Shown: positions 12,668-24,862, numbered from the stretch's first letter. The stretch is DNA of 64,000 bases from Amaurobius ferox (GCA_951213105.1 OX578137.1:73900604-73964603); one strand, 5' to 3'. Notes: generated by a model from the sequence alone, not told the origin. Translations and numbers: made by a program.

Positions 12668-13478
12668 ATTTCCTTATATACATAGTATAAGGAAAGTATT
12701 GTGACAGGGTCGAAAATTCGAATTCGAGTTTTCGTCAGGAGAGCACGTTTCAAGTATTCCTGAACACGAATCAAATTTTGAGGTGGTGTCTATGTGTGTC
12801 TGGGAGGGGGAGACGATATCTCACGAACGAATGGAGCGATTCAAACGAAATTTATTACAAACATCACAATACGTTATTACTGGAAGCCTATTGTTTTTAA
12901 ACGCAATCGAATGTCCAGAACCCTTTAAATTTTCGAATGCAATTTTGAAAAAGTCATCAAAAAATCAAAACCTTTAATAAAGTTACGCAAATACTCATTG
13001 CTTATGATATTTTTCATTAGAAAAACGGATGACATAAACTTTTGAACGCTAGCATGAACAGTTCTCGAGATATTGCACATTTTTGAAATAAATTTATCAA
13101 AAATCACATAAAATGGAAAAAATATATTAATTATTATGAAATATGTTCACTTGTCATAGATAATTGCATACGATAAGTTTGGTGACATCATTCTCGTGTA
13201 CTTATCTAGTTCCATTCATGAGAAAGATACTTTGGGTAATATTTTTATATTTGGAAGTAAATAGTCATTTATCTGTTATAAGAATGACTTATTTCTCAGT
13301 TCATAACGCTTAGCGAGATTTTGGAAAAGAAGTTGGCAAAATATCGCCAACTTGGCAACTATTTTAAATGTTGCTAAATTAACAAAAATATCTCCTCATT
13401 GATAGAAATGACTCTAAATCAATGAAAGTGATGACGACAAATTGACGAAAAATCAATATCTTGGAAGGAATATAAGAA
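12668..13478 (+). repeat. Repeat G, copy 2, left part
   Basis: Begins at the TTTCCTTATATACATAG palindrome and follows the standard G order, including the GTCGAAAATTCGAATTCGAG block, ATATCTCACGAACGAATGG, GTTCTCGAGATATTGCAC and the CGCCAACTTGGC dyad. It is cut off after ATATAAGAA at 13478, where the Helitron-like array begins. The G sequence resumes at 18614. Confidence 0.85.
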
Positions 13479-13501
13479 TCTATATAAATAAAAATGAAAA
13501 T

Positions 13502-13534
<33 letters not shown>

Positions 13535-14272
13535 ACACCATCACGGGAGAACGGCTGAACCGAATTTGATGAAATTTTGTGGGTAGCCCAGAAATAGCCC
13601 CACTTAAAATTATATCCGTGTTTTGAGTTTCTACGACCAGTGGTTATTATTAATATTTATATTTTTGGGGATTATTGATTCAAGGATTATTGATATTTTC
13701 AAGTTATTATGCAATTATTTTATTATGACAAAAATTGTTTAAACTCATATATTGTATGTTGTACGAATCTTCTACAAATACACGTGTATATCTTTTAATC
13801 TACGAGAATATAAGTAGTACAGGTATATTGACATATGTTTTGATATATATTGGCATATATTGGAATCAATTACGACCTTCTGGTATAAAGAGTACGGATA
13901 TTATTGATGTTTTCAATTTATTACGTCATCTCTTTTATTTTGGCAAATATTTTTGAGACGCATATTGTAATACGGGTAATCTTCTACTAACACATTGGCA
14001 TATTTTCTGATCTGCGACAATATAATTAGTACGGGGTTGCATATATTCATTCAATTCCTATTTTTTCTTCTGTAAATTTGCTTACAAAAGGGGGCAGGAT
14101 GTTTTATTCTTCAGATCTGATCGTGAAGATAATTTTGCATAGTGAGAACATATATTCTTAAACTTCTCTTTAGGAGCAATAAATTTAATATTTTAACAGA
14201 ATTTGCACATGATTGCGAACTTTAAGTTTCTTTAAATTATACACTCCGTACGAATAACGGGTGTGCTGTTAG
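13479..14272 (+). mobile_element. Helitron-like unit 1 (short)
   Basis: The 5' border is TCTATATAAATAAAAATG, followed by a (CTGT)n run and a GAGAACGGCTGAACCGAATT block. The 3' part matches the other units and ends in CCGTACGAATAACGGGTGTG with TTAG, one change from CTAG. CCGT and ACGG can form a small hairpin just before the end. Confidence 0.7.
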
Positions 14273-16177
14273 TGGTAAATAAATTTTAACATTTTAGGAG
14301 GATATATCATGTTGCTCGGCATCGCAATTAAATTAAATGTGTTTGTTAATGTTTTTATTATTTTTTTTCGATTTAAATAATAAATAAATGGATAAATGGA
14401 TATAAAAGTATATCTTATGAATGGACGGTTTGATTTTTCTTTTAATTATATTAATTGCTGACTGCGTACATCAATTTCATTTATTTTGGCAAAGAGTTTT
14501 CAAGCTTATATCGTATTTAGCTACTAAACTCATATATTGTGTTTAGCCAATAAATTCATATAGCCGATTGTTGAAACAGAAAAAGAGTAGAGCGGGTATA
14601 TCTTCTAATACAATTGTAGTGTTTTCATTTAGTATATTGAAACGGGATAAGAATGTTTCATTCAGATCTGCAAATTCAAAGCTACGAATTTGGAGGGATA
14701 TCGCTAATTTGACAACTTTTCTTAAACTTTGCCAAATTGACGGAAATGTCGCCAAATTGATATAAACGACACACAAACAGCTGCCATAAACCTTCGGGTT
14801 GGTCGTGTGGCTTGGGTCTTCTACATATCAATGAAATTTTTTTTTGTTTTGTTAGAAGAGAGTACTGAAATGATGTTTGGTTAGCATTTCTCTGTCAGAC
14901 CAACCATCCTACTTAGTAATACATTTAGCGAATTTTTAAAATGTCACCAAATTGATAAAAATGTTTTCAAATCTATAAAAATATCTTGAAATTGATAAAA
15001 TTGCGCTACATAAATGATATTAATTGTTTTTTGTTAGGGGATAGTATTGTGATGATATTTCGTCAATTTGTCGCAAAGTGGAACTGTCAGTTCTACAGTC
15101 CCACTTGGCGATAAATTTGGCGATTTTTTAAAATGTCGCTAATTTGACGAAACTGTCGCCAAATGTTCCATAGAAATATAGCTATTTAGACGATATTTTT
15201 TCTACCAATTTATTTGAAGCAAATGATATCATGTCGCTTAGCAACGGATTTAAATCCAATGTGTTTATGCGGCAGACGATTTTTATCAAATCCTTTCCGA
15301 TTTGAATAATGAAGATATGTATATAAAATAAATTTCATTGCCATTTCATTTTGGACTGGGTAATATCAATTATACTCTTCAGGTTTAAACATTATTATTA
15401 TTGATATTTTCCGGAATTATTGATTCAGGGATTATTGATATTTTTAAGTTATTACGCCATTGTTTTATTGCGGCAAAAATTGCTGACACACGCATATTGT
15501 ACGTTGTACGAGTAATCTTCTAGGAATGCACGGGTATATCTTCTAACCTACGAGAATATAAGTAGTACAGGTATATTGGCATATATTTTGACATATATTG
15601 GCATATATATTGGAATCAAGTACAGTCTTCTGGTATGAAGATTAAGGGGATTAATTATATATTCAATTTATTACGTCGTCTGTTGTATTTTACCAAAAAA
15701 CATTTGAGACTCATATTGCAAAAGGGGTAATCTTCTACTAATAATCGGACATTATAAGTAGTACGTGTATATCTTCCCATATAATTTTAGCACTATAATT
15801 TTGACATATATTGATATAAAGATTACGGGTTTATTGGTATTTTCAATTTATACATGTAATCTACTAATACAGGTTATATTTTCTAATATTCGCGTATATA
15901 ATTAGTACGGGTCCCATACAATTTTAACGCTTTTATTTTGCATATATTGATTCAATTCCATATTTTTTTTATATTTGCTTACATAAGGGGTCCAAGATGT
16001 TTCATTCTTCAGATATGTCCATTAAGATAATTTTATATAGCGAGAACAGAGATTCTTAAACTTCTTTTTAGGAGCATTATATTAAATATTTTAACAGAAT
16101 ATTTTGATTAAACATGTCATTTAGTATACTATAAGAATTTGGGCATGATTATGAATTTCAAGTTTCTTTATATTATA
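14273..16177 (+). mobile_element. Helitron-like unit 2 (both ends lost)
   Basis: It matches unit 3 from about 16780 onward, with shared words TTGCTCGGCA against TTGCTCGACA, CAGATCTGCAAATT, GTCAGTTCTACAGTCCCACT and AAGTAGTACAGGTATATT. It lacks the TCTATATAA start. It also lacks the terminal hairpin, because the next unit starts directly after its TTTATATTAT tail. Confidence 0.7.
15066..15116. repeat. Imperfect inverted repeat in Helitron-like unit 2
   Basis: Arms at 15066-15086 and 15096-15116 around a 9-nt spacer. The right arm is identical to the perfect version at 17522-17542, and the left arm has three substitutions. Confidence 0.8.
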
Positions 16178-18613
16178 TCTATATAAATAAAAATGAAAAT
16201 CTGTCTGTCTGTCTGTCTGTCTGTTTGTCCCGTCATCACGGGAGAACGGCTGAACCGAATTTCATGAAATTTTGTGGGTAGCCTAGAAATAGCCCCACTT
16301 AAAATTTAGTCTATAGTTGGAATTTCTACGACCAGTGGTTCTCGAGATATTAGTAAAAAACGAAACTTTCGTTTGTCTCATCATCACGAGAGAACGGCTG
16401 AACCGAATTTAATGAAATTTTGTGGGTGGCCTTGAAATATCCCCCCATAAATTTTGCCCAAGTTTCGAGTTTCTAAGGCTAGGGGTTGTCGAGATATTAA
16501 TGAAAAACGGAACTTTTTTTATAGGAGTTCTACTCTCCAACTCCGTGGTTTATCCAAACGGAAAGGATAAAAATCGTTTGTTTAAAACGTCAAAGGGAAT
16601 TAAAACTTTATTTTTGAGTTTGATGCAGGATTTTTGCATTAAATAGTCACTATCTGAAAGCATAAATTGTATGACACATGAATTTAAATGGAAAAATCTA
16701 CCTCCATGTTTTATATTTCACACGCGTTTACTCAACGATTAGAAGTATAAAGAAATTAAAATGGTTATTTAATTTCGCATTTTATGAGGAAGATTCTATC
16801 TTATATAATGTTGCTCGACAAAGGAATGGAATTAAATGTGTTTGTTAATGATTATTATTATTTTTTCGATTTGAATAATAAATAAATGGATATTAAAATA
16901 TATCTTATAAATGATCGGTTTGATTTTTTTTATTATATTAATTGCGAACTGCATACATCACTTTCATGTATTTTAGCAAAGAGGTTTTAAGCTTATATAT
17001 TGTGTTTAGCTAATAAACTTATATACTGTTTACCCAATAAATTCATTTATCCAATTGTTTAAACAGAAAAAGTGTAGAATGGGTATATCTTCTAATAATA
17101 TTTTTGTGTTTTCATTTAGTATATACAAACTGGATCACGATATTTTATTCAGATCTGCGAATTTAGAGCTACGAATTCGGCTGAATATTGCTAACTTGGT
17201 AACTTTTCTTAAACTTTACCAAATTAGTGGAAATGTCTCAAAATTGATAAAAGTGACGCAAATCAATGAAATTAAATTTGTTTTGTTAAAAGTACTGAAA
17301 TGGTGTTTCGTTAGCATTTGTCTGTCAGTCCAACCGCCCTACTTAGTAACCCATTTAGCGAATTTTTAAAATGTCACCAAATTGATAAAAATATTTATAA
17401 ATCCATAAAAATATTTTGAAATTGATAAATTGCCCTAAATAAACGAAATTGTGTTTTTTTTAGGGGATAATATTTTGATGATGGTTCGTCAATTTATCGC
17501 CAAGTGGGACTGTCAGTTCTACAGTCCCACTTGGCGATAAATTTGGCGATTTTTTAAAATGTCGCCAAACCTTCATTAGAGATATTCAGACGATATTTTG
17601 ACCACCAATTTATTTGAAGCAAATCATAACATGTCGCTTAACAACGGATTTAAATTTAACGTGTTTATGAGGAAGAAGATTTTTATTAAATCTTTTCCGA
17701 TTCTAATGATGAAGATATGTATATAAAATAAATTTCATTGTCATCGTATTTTTGACTGGATAATATCAATTACGATCGTCATGTTTAAACATTATTATTA
17801 TTGATGTTTTCGGGGATTATTGATTCGGAGATTATTGATATTTTCAATTTCTAATGGCATTGTTTTATTGCGGCAAAAATTGTTGAAACTCATATATTGT
17901 ACGTTGTACGAGTAATCTTCTACAAATGCACGGGTATATCTTCTAATGTAAGAGAATATAAGTAGTACATGTATATTGGCATATATTGGAATCAAGCCTT
18001 CCGGTGTGAAGATCACGGGGATTATTGATATTTTTAATTTATTAAGTAATCTGTTATATATTGGCAAACATTTTTCAAACTAAATATTATAATACGGGTA
18101 ATCTTTTACTAACACTAGGACATATCTTCTAATCTATGACATTATAAGTAGTACGGGTTTATCTTTCCATATAATTTTAACACTTACACTTGGGCACATA
18201 TTGGAATTAATTACTGCCTACTGGTTTAAAGATTACGGATTTATTGATATTTTCAATGTATACATGTAATGTCATAATACAGGTTATGTCTTCTAATATT
18301 CGCGTATATAAGTAGTACGGGTCCCATGCAATACGCTATTATTTTGCATACATTGATTCAATTCCATACTTTTTATAAATTTGCTTGCAAAAAAGGCCAG
18401 GATATTTTATTCTTCAGATCTACCCGTGAAGATAATTTTGTATAGTGAGAACAGAGTTCCTGAGGTTTCTTTTTAGGAGCATTGTATTAAATATTTTAAC
18501 AGAATATTTTGATTAAGCATGTCATTTAGCATACTATAGGAATTTGCACATGATTATGAATTTTAAGTTTATTTATATTATAAACTCCGTACGAAGAACT
18601 GGTATGCTGCTAG
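16178..18613 (+). mobile_element. Helitron-like unit 3 (both ends present)
   Basis: About 2.44 kb. It starts with TCTATATAAATAAAAATG and a (CTGT)n tract, followed by two copies of the GAGAACGGCTGAACCGAATT block about 150 bp apart. It ends with CTCCGTACGAAGAACTGG and GCTGCTAG. Short frames such as 16422-16646 and 17055-17369 have no helicase, Rep or RPA motifs and I treat them as chance. It carries the perfect inverted repeat at 17492-17542. Confidence 0.75.
17492..17542. repeat. Perfect 21-bp inverted repeat, 9-nt loop
   Basis: Arms at 17492-17512 and 17522-17542 are exact reverse complements (ATTTATCGCCAAGTGGGACT plus G, and its mirror), separated by TCAGTTCTA. It lies in the middle of Helitron-like unit 3. 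Confidence 0.95.
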
Positions 18614-18880
18614 TCTACTATAAGAATAACCTATTTTTCCGTCCGTAACGTTTGGCAAAAGTATGGTGACGAATTTGTCGGAATACTATCGTCAACTTGT
18701 TGACGTTTTAAATGCTGCCAAATTGAAAGAATGTCACCCAATTGATAAAGATTCACCAAATTGATAAAACCGACGTTAAATCAAAGAAACGACAACTAAT
18801 TGATGAAAGTTCAATATCTTGGAAAAAACATAAGAGTAGACTATAAGAATAACCTATTTCTCCGACAGTAAAATTTTATT
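18614..18880 (+). repeat. Repeat G, copy 2, right part
   Basis: Continues the G sequence interrupted at 13478, with TCTACTATAAGAATAACC, TCCGTCCGTAACG, GCCAAATTG-type words and a second CTATAAGAATAACCTATTTC start. It fades out near 18880 before reaching the usual 3' border. Confidence 0.8.
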
Positions 18881-18974
18881 TACTTTGTTGAAATATCTTC
18901 ATAGCATTAAAGTTTAAGCTGGGGGAATAATGTGATGGCTTAGCACGAATGATATACTCAGTGGTGGTGTTATT

Positions 18975-19250
18975 GAGACCCAGACAGTCGGACCTACCAG
19001 AAAGGTGTAAGGTAACTGCTTGAACGGCCGAGAAGTGACGCCTAATTTAGACCGGAACCCAGTGGGGGGGCATCCACAGTGTCCGTACCCTCCTTCTCCT
19101 AACACCAATCTGTCGGAAGGACTTACGGACCCACATGTTTAACGTGATCGTACTCCGTGTGAACACGGCGGTAGTTTTGGCAGTGGCGGGAATCGAAACT
19201 GAGCCTACAGAGTGCAATTCCCGCGCGCTAACCACTGGGCAACCGCGCCG
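18975..19250 (-). mobile_element. tRNA-derived SINE, copy 1
   Basis: On the minus strand, a tRNA-like head with an A-box region (GCCCAGTGGTTAGCGCG) is followed by a body with CACACGGAGTACGATCACG, ACATGTGGGTCCGTAAGTCC and CGGTCTAAATTAGG-type sequence. It ends near ACCTTTCTGGTAGGTC. The B-box region is mutated (GTTTCGATTCC instead of GGTTCGATTCC). SINEs of this kind are transcribed by Pol III from the internal boxes and moved by LINE machinery. Frames across it are non-functional. Confidence 0.8.
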
Positions 19251-20129
19251 TATGCTCAATGGTGTGATATAGCTGTATTTGTTTTATAACTATATGTTTA
19301 ATATCTTTAGAATCTATGCAATATTGTGTATCATCCAGTATGTAAAGCGAATGGCAACAAATTAAACATTAATCCAATTCCGTTTTATTTCCATTTTAAA
19401 AACCATACATTGAAACAAGAAATAAAAATAAAACAAATTAATTAAAAATATTTAGATGTTCTGAAGCTTATATTAATTAACCAATTACAAAAATTGTAAT
19501 TCCTATTTAAAGTATATTTTTTATTTTCCACCCGTTGTAAGGAATACAATCTAACCCGGTGAAATATTTCAATTAATTTGAAATGTTAAAATACATTTCA
19601 TTTTAATACATTTCATCAAAATAGATTGTATTTTGATCTTTTACATATTATTTATTTTGATTTGAAAAATAAATATATATGTTTTTAACGTTGCAATTAA
19701 AATTCTATGAAAATTTATATTATAAAATAAAGGCATGTGTTTGTTGCCTAGATATTTAACTAATCTCATAGGTTTTTAAGATAATACAATTTCTCGAAAA
19801 TTTCCTATCTACAAATAAAATATTGCATCTTTCTTTATATGTTTGATCCTTGTGATTGAAATTTTATTCGCAGTTCGTTCCAACGTTATTAAAGCAAGAT
19901 ATATAAAAACCAATTTAGTGCCTTGCAATTATTATCACACAATATTTTTAAGACTTCATGATTCATAACACATTTTATATATGAAACCTATTTTTAGTGG
20001 TAAAGATGTATTTAGATTATATCTCGAAAACAAGATTATACTCTTTATTGTCTTCAATGACAAATTCAGATTAATTTCGTGTACTTACTTATTTTACGAA
20101 GCATAGTACATGGTAATGTATAATAAAAT
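19251..20129. other. AT-rich intergenic DNA
   Basis: No gene or repeat recognised. Confidence 0.45.
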
Positions 20130-20370
20130 TATTCAAATAAGGTCATGAATTGGAACTCGAATTTTCGTCGGATCTGCACGTTTTGGACACTCTAGAATAT
20201 AAATTCACCAATTTTTGCGTGACACCTGCGTCTGTGTGTCTGCTTGTTTGCCTGTCTCTATTTCTGTACGTCTGTGCAGTGTATGTCTCCATGTTATGCT
20301 ATATATGTATCCAAAACTATTCTGCAAAATTTCAAAAAAATTGGAGTGAGCTGTGGGTTTGATTAGTTTA
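20130..20370 (+). repeat. Repeat G, strongly diverged 5' fragment
   Basis: The block GAACTCGAATTTTCGTCGGA, then CTGCACGTTTTGGACACTCT, then a TGTGTGTCTG-rich run follows the order of the G 5' region (GAATTCGAGTTTTCGACGGG, GCACGTTTCAAGCATCC, GT tract). The remainder is too diverged to follow. Confidence 0.5.
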
Positions 20371-20744
20371 TCAGATCAGTATTTTAGTCACTTGTAGGTT
20401 CTCTCATTGTAGCTTGTCACTTGTAGGTTATCTCGCAGTTAGTTTATTAACCTAACTTTTAAATCATCGGCTAGGGGCGCTACAATTACTTTTATTCGGT
20501 CCTTCATGGTCACTTTCCTATAAATGGACATAATATGTACACACATGGATCTGTCCTTACAAAATTATTGGATTGCAGGCATTAATAGGAACCCTGTATA
20601 TGAATATTTTATACATAACTATATTTAGCTTAGAAATGTTATAAATATTTGTGCTGTAAACAATAATATAAAGTAACACTGTTTAGTTTCATATTATTTC
20701 TTTTATGTTATATTTTCGGCATTCCTAAATATCTTTCTTGTGAA

Positions 20745-20960
20745 TAGTCTTCAGATTCTTTTCTTCATCCCTTTCAATAGACACAATTAAACAAACACCA
20801 AAGGAATTCTCGTGAGAACTGGGAATCACGTAACACGAGGCAGATTTGTGTCCTTTAAGGAAGGAAAAACATTATGTAAGCCGCAAAATCTTCCGATACT
20901 TGTCCTGCAAATAGAACACAAGATCTTATGGCTAATAGTCAAGTATAATGCGTACAATAC
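20745..20960 (-). pseudogene. Exon-like fragment, unidentified membrane protein, copy 1
   Basis: Homologous at the nucleotide level to 24863-25156: CACAAGATCTTATGG here against CAAAAGATCATATGG there, and CTTTCAATAGACACAATT against CTTTCAATGAACACTATG. On the minus strand the conserved end reads CLIVSIERDEEKNLKTIHKK. The upstream part needs at least one frameshift and contains a stop, so this copy is broken. The family is not recognised. Confidence 0.4.
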
Positions 20961-21175
20961 AATCTGGTTTGGGTAAAAAAAAATATTCATAAATTCAGAA
21001 TAAGTACTATTTGTTAAACAATAACATAAATGCAATTGTCAAATTTATAAAGTGGGATCATATACATGCAGCTATGTGAGACTGGCTGACTGGAATATGA
21101 TTTATACATCCTAAATAAACGAAGATAGAAATTTAAAACGTGCAAGCATGTAGAACTTTGACACATAAATAATGA

Positions 21176-21272
21176 GAAAAATTTAAAACTTCGGAATTTT
21201 GTTCGAAAAATTTAAAATTTTGGAATTTTGTTCGAAAAATTTAAAATTTTGGAATTTTGTTTGAAAAATTTA
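21176..21272 (+). repeat. 29-bp tandem repeat, about 3.3 copies
   Basis: GAAAAATTTAAAATTTTGG plus AATTTTGTTC is repeated three times with a few substitutions, followed by a partial copy. Confidence 0.9.
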
Positions 21273-21593
21273 TAAATCACTGAATTTCTTGTTCTAATAT
21301 TCTTTCAGCTATAACTCTCGAACACTGCTAGACACACAAAATTCGTTTATATACATCATGTGCAGAAAATAAATACACTACATTCTAATAATGAGCACTA
21401 TTGGTACTGTTAATGGGTAATTGGTTATGTTATTGGGTAACCCTTTTTGAAATATTAAAATATGTAATTATAGCAGACTTCGGTTTTATATTTTATCAAT
21501 GAATTTATTTATATACTGGTGTCCAAAATTATCTTTACATGCGAACAAACCTTGATTTCTCAAAAATCGTTCAATTTTGTTAAATGAATTTTC

Positions 21594-21666
21594 CGGGGGG
21601 GGGGGGAACCCAGACCACCCGACTCGCCCTAGAGCACGAACAGCACTTTGAGTGGGCGGGGGGGTG
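21594..21666. repeat. Poly-G runs
   Basis: A run of about 12 G at 21596-21607 and a shorter GGCGGGGGGG run near 21657. Both lie in otherwise AT-rich DNA and look like simple-sequence expansions. Confidence 0.8.
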
Positions 21667-21829
21667 CTATACAGCATTATAACGCAAAAATACTAACTAA
21701 AATTACTAATATGTCTGCATACGATGCTAACAATTAAAATGATACCAACGATTGAAACAATTTAAATTAAAATTATGTATGACGAGGAGATTTTCGAAAA
21801 TACTTGAAAACAACTGCAGACTTTTGACT

Positions 21830-22021
21830 TCAGTAGGGAGTGTGATCTTCCCTAAATCGTATACACATATCCCAATGCGATTTCATGTTCTCCATAAGAT
21901 GTTTCATTAAAGTTTGGGGCAGTAAGTTCCACTTCCACTCTTCCAGTAATGCGGTCTTCAAAACATTGCGATCTCTAGGAGTAGGATTTCGCTGGGCCAC
22001 AGCTCTTCTAAGGGCGTCCCA
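21830..22021 (-). pseudogene. Tc1-type transposase, C-terminal fragment
   Basis: An uninterrupted 63-codon frame on the minus strand starts with WDALRRAVAQRNPTPRD near 22021, continues with ALLEEWKWNLLPQTL, and ends with REDHTPY followed by TGA at 21830-21832. This is the usual end of Tc1-type transposases: the Trp-Asp after the catalytic Glu block, an arginine-rich segment, then a conserved GDHTPY-like end. The catalytic residues lie upstream and are absent here. A Tc1 DDE fragment in the same orientation lies at 23165-23910. Together they could be one element split by about 1.1 kb of other DNA. Confidence 0.8.
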
Positions 22022-23164
22022 CCTGAATCGGGTTTAATTCAAATTTATATGGTCAGTTTATTCGCTAAATGTCTTCGCTTTGAAGAAATTCGCCAACCAG
22101 GTTTGTTCGATGTGTTCGCTTGTTATCTTGTATAACAAAAGAAAATGTGTGTGATGTCTGTAGTACATAATCTAAACTTTTTACGATCATGAAGTTTGGT
22201 TCACAGGCACTTATCGGCGTATACAGATTTATCTCGGCGCATATAGGTTCATCTCGGCGTTATTTATTTTAATTTCGAATTTGATTTTTAGTTGCTTTAT
22301 GTTTTCACACAAATCGATTTTTTAACTGCCTAAAATATCATCACAGATATTCCATCTTAATATCATGGAACGATAAAACAATGTTGAAAGGAACTTCAAA
22401 CGGAGTACATATTAGGATTAGGCAGATTTTAATGAATTTTTCAACATGTTATGGGTTTTAAACTTCTCTGATTTTTATATTACGATATACTAAAATTAAC
22501 GCTCGATCCAACGTCTATTATTTCCAGGAAGTTCTAAAAATATATTAGACTACTCCAGAAAAACAAGTATTTCATAAACTTATCCATTAATTAATTTTAA
22601 TTTTTAAGCCAACGATGCCATCTATATTTATACTCTTCGTATTGGGTCTACACTGATTTGTGGATCCTTCAACTTTTGGCTACTAACGCCACCAAGTGGC
22701 GTTATAGTGCGTTTTCCCGAGGTTTTCTAACCTTTTACTATAAAAGCTGCTGTTCTAAATTTTTTAATTTGGTATTATATTATTGCTATGAGTATTTTGC
22801 TAAAATTGACTGAAATTGGATGAAAATTCGCTGAGATAGTAATAAATTTCGAGGTTAAAGGAACTTTATTGCAATTTTAAGTATTTCATTTATTTGTGTC
22901 GGAGAAATGATTCTATCGGTAGATTTTAACGTATACTGTAGAGTATCCGCAAGTGACAGGCTTCAGTTTTGTTATTTGGGGGGGGGGGGAGTTCGTTTCA
23001 CGTCAGTTGCGCCATTGTACACGGATTTTTATTTTGTTATTTTGTATATCTAATCTGCGTTAACTCCAGGGAAACGCCAAGTACAATTTCTAGTCATCCG
23101 TCATCCATAAACAGAAAGTTGGATACACATACAGTTCTAAAAAACCTTTCGTAAGGTTCTAAGA
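22022..23164. other. Unassigned stretch between two Tc1 fragments
   Basis: It contains a short TCGGCG-containing tandem of about 20 bp at 22205-22260 and a G-run of about 12 at 22978-22990. No gene recognised. It may be an insertion that split a Tc1 element. Confidence 0.4.
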
Positions 23165-23910
23165 CTTCATCTCAATATCTCTATCCAACCAAAGGTCGTC
23201 TCTCGAGCAAGTTCAGCGGCGTAAGTCCTTTGATTATTATGTCCCCATACTATCATATCAGAACGGTCATGGTCCCTAATATTGGTGGGAAGATTTAAAG
23301 TTCCTGGCTACCTCTAGTTATAAACCTGTTTAGAATCAGATTTTAAACTGAATCTCGACTCGTCACTGAAGATCACAGATCAATTGTTATTGACTCCAAC
23401 TTTGATGTTATCTGCATCAATTCAGATGCGCCCTGTTATGTTATGAGGCCGGTGAAACACATACCATTGTCTTTCAGGTGCAAAGGCCTTTCTGGTTTAG
23501 CCTTCTCTATACAGAGTTCGTTGCGATACTAAAATTCCAGTGATGGCTTCTAGCTTTAAACTCAGGCTGCCTAACAGCCGCCTCCCTATTGTGGTGGATT
23601 ACGGGCATATACCGATCTTGAAAAGGAGTTGTTATTCATCTACGACCTTGTCCAATCTTCCTAGCAACAGTCCCAGAGTCTTGAAATTGTTTCCACAAGG
23701 GAAAGACTGTCTGCTGTGAAACATTCAACAGTCATCTTTACACTTCCATCCATGTTTGCCCAACCTCTACAAGGCCGAGAACTTGTCACCTCAAATATTC
23801 TTCCAAATGAAACCTCATAGTCAAAAAAACTGTTTTTAGTTGATAAACACCGGAATATAAACCTAAATTGCGGAGATTCGCAAGTAAACACAGCTTGCGC
23901 AGATTTCGGA
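23165..23910 (-). pseudogene. Tc1-type transposase, N-terminal and DDE-1 part, decayed
   Basis: On the minus strand, pieces of a Tc1-type transposase follow in order over several frames. A helix-turn-helix trace (VLGLVEVGQTW, then NNFKTLGL) lies near 23700-23800, a GRRLLG/ITGILVSQRTLYREG region near 23510-23590, and the first catalytic block VIFSDESRFSLKSDS near 23350-23380 with its Asp intact. Further on are PGTLNLPTNIRDHDRSDMIVWG (usual MVWGGI) and RTYAAELARE. At least three frameshifts and several stops make it non-functional. The second and third catalytic blocks are missing. Confidence 0.8.
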
Positions 23911-23939
23911 TGATGTGACGCCATTATTAATTTGCATAT

Positions 23940-24862
23940 CAGAAACAGTTGGTTTAAACTGTATTGGATAGATATAATTAGGTTTGCTTTTTTCTCATTT
24001 CATTGAAAAATAAATCAGATTGGTTGGATATTTCATTCAATATCATTATTTTCATGTATGGAAAGATAATTTTGGATACCGGTGTTGATTTACGTTAACT
24101 TCACAGCAATTCCATATAGGTTTCTTATTATTTTATTTACGTTCTCAAGATTTCAAATGAATCTTTCAAATTTCCTCCTGATTGGAAGATTATTCTGTCT
24201 GTGATTATTGGAACTGTATTAAGTACAATTACTATACCTTTAATTTCGTAAGTAACGCGCTGTTTCCCTTGCTTTATACCTTTACATTCCACTGCTATTG
24301 TCTACAATTGTAAGATGTGCATTTTTTAAATTAGATACTATGATAACATTGTTAAAAACATTTTGTCTATTTGTTAATTACATGTTGTTTATTTTGACAA
24401 AATGTAAAATACATATTGTTATATCCTATACTTTTCATCCTGTCATTGTCTTGTCTTAGCTTTTACTTTATCTTTCGACTCATAAAATTTTCCAAACTTA
24501 GAGACGTATTTCTCCCTGTAAACAGACATAATGCAGTATTAAAATGGATATATTTGACAAACAAATTACTGGAGAGCTTTATTTTGCAGCTTAAACCTGT
24601 GTTTTACACACACCACCACAGTCTATTGTAATTTTCATATTAAGAAGCAACACAGACCTGCAGATAATATGTTATTGAATTCTAGTTTTCCATAGATAAT
24701 TAAGCAGATTGTATACTTTCAAGCATATGAATGAATTTAAAAACAAATATTTTATGCATTATTTTACGCACTAGTTTGTTCGACTATGAAGTTGAAAACT
24801 TTATATTATATTCTGCTTAAGCATTTAAAAATATGTTAAAGGAGTATATTTTGGGTGAATGT
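23940..24862. other. AT-rich intergenic DNA
   Basis: No feature recognised. The plus-strand frame 24416-24631 is hydrophobic and motif-free and is not called. Confidence 0.4.

Larger units (their letters stand above)
13479..18613 (+). mobile_element. Helitron-like head-to-tail array nested in repeat G
   Basis: The 5135-bp block begins with TCTATATAAATAAAAATG and ends with GTATGCTGCTAG. The flanks join to the uninterrupted G sequence: ATATAAGAA left of 13479 and TCTACTATAAGAATAACC right of 18613 form the continuous motif seen in other G copies. Insertion between A and T without target duplication, a TCTATA start and a CTAG end are the known marks of Helitrons. Internally it holds one short unit (13479-14272), a unit lacking its 5' end (14273-16177) and a unit with both ends (16178-18613). 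No Rep/helicase open frame is present, so transposition would need an autonomous helper. Confidence 0.8.

Noticed and set aside
17055..17369. 104-codon frame inside the Helitron-like unit
   Set aside because: No Rep, helicase or other motif. The homologous region of the sister unit (14568-14765) is truncated at a different point, and composition follows local AT content.
24416..24631. Hydrophobic 71-codon frame resembling a membrane protein
   Set aside because: Composition matches AT-rich chance frames. No motif, no related copy and no splice context.
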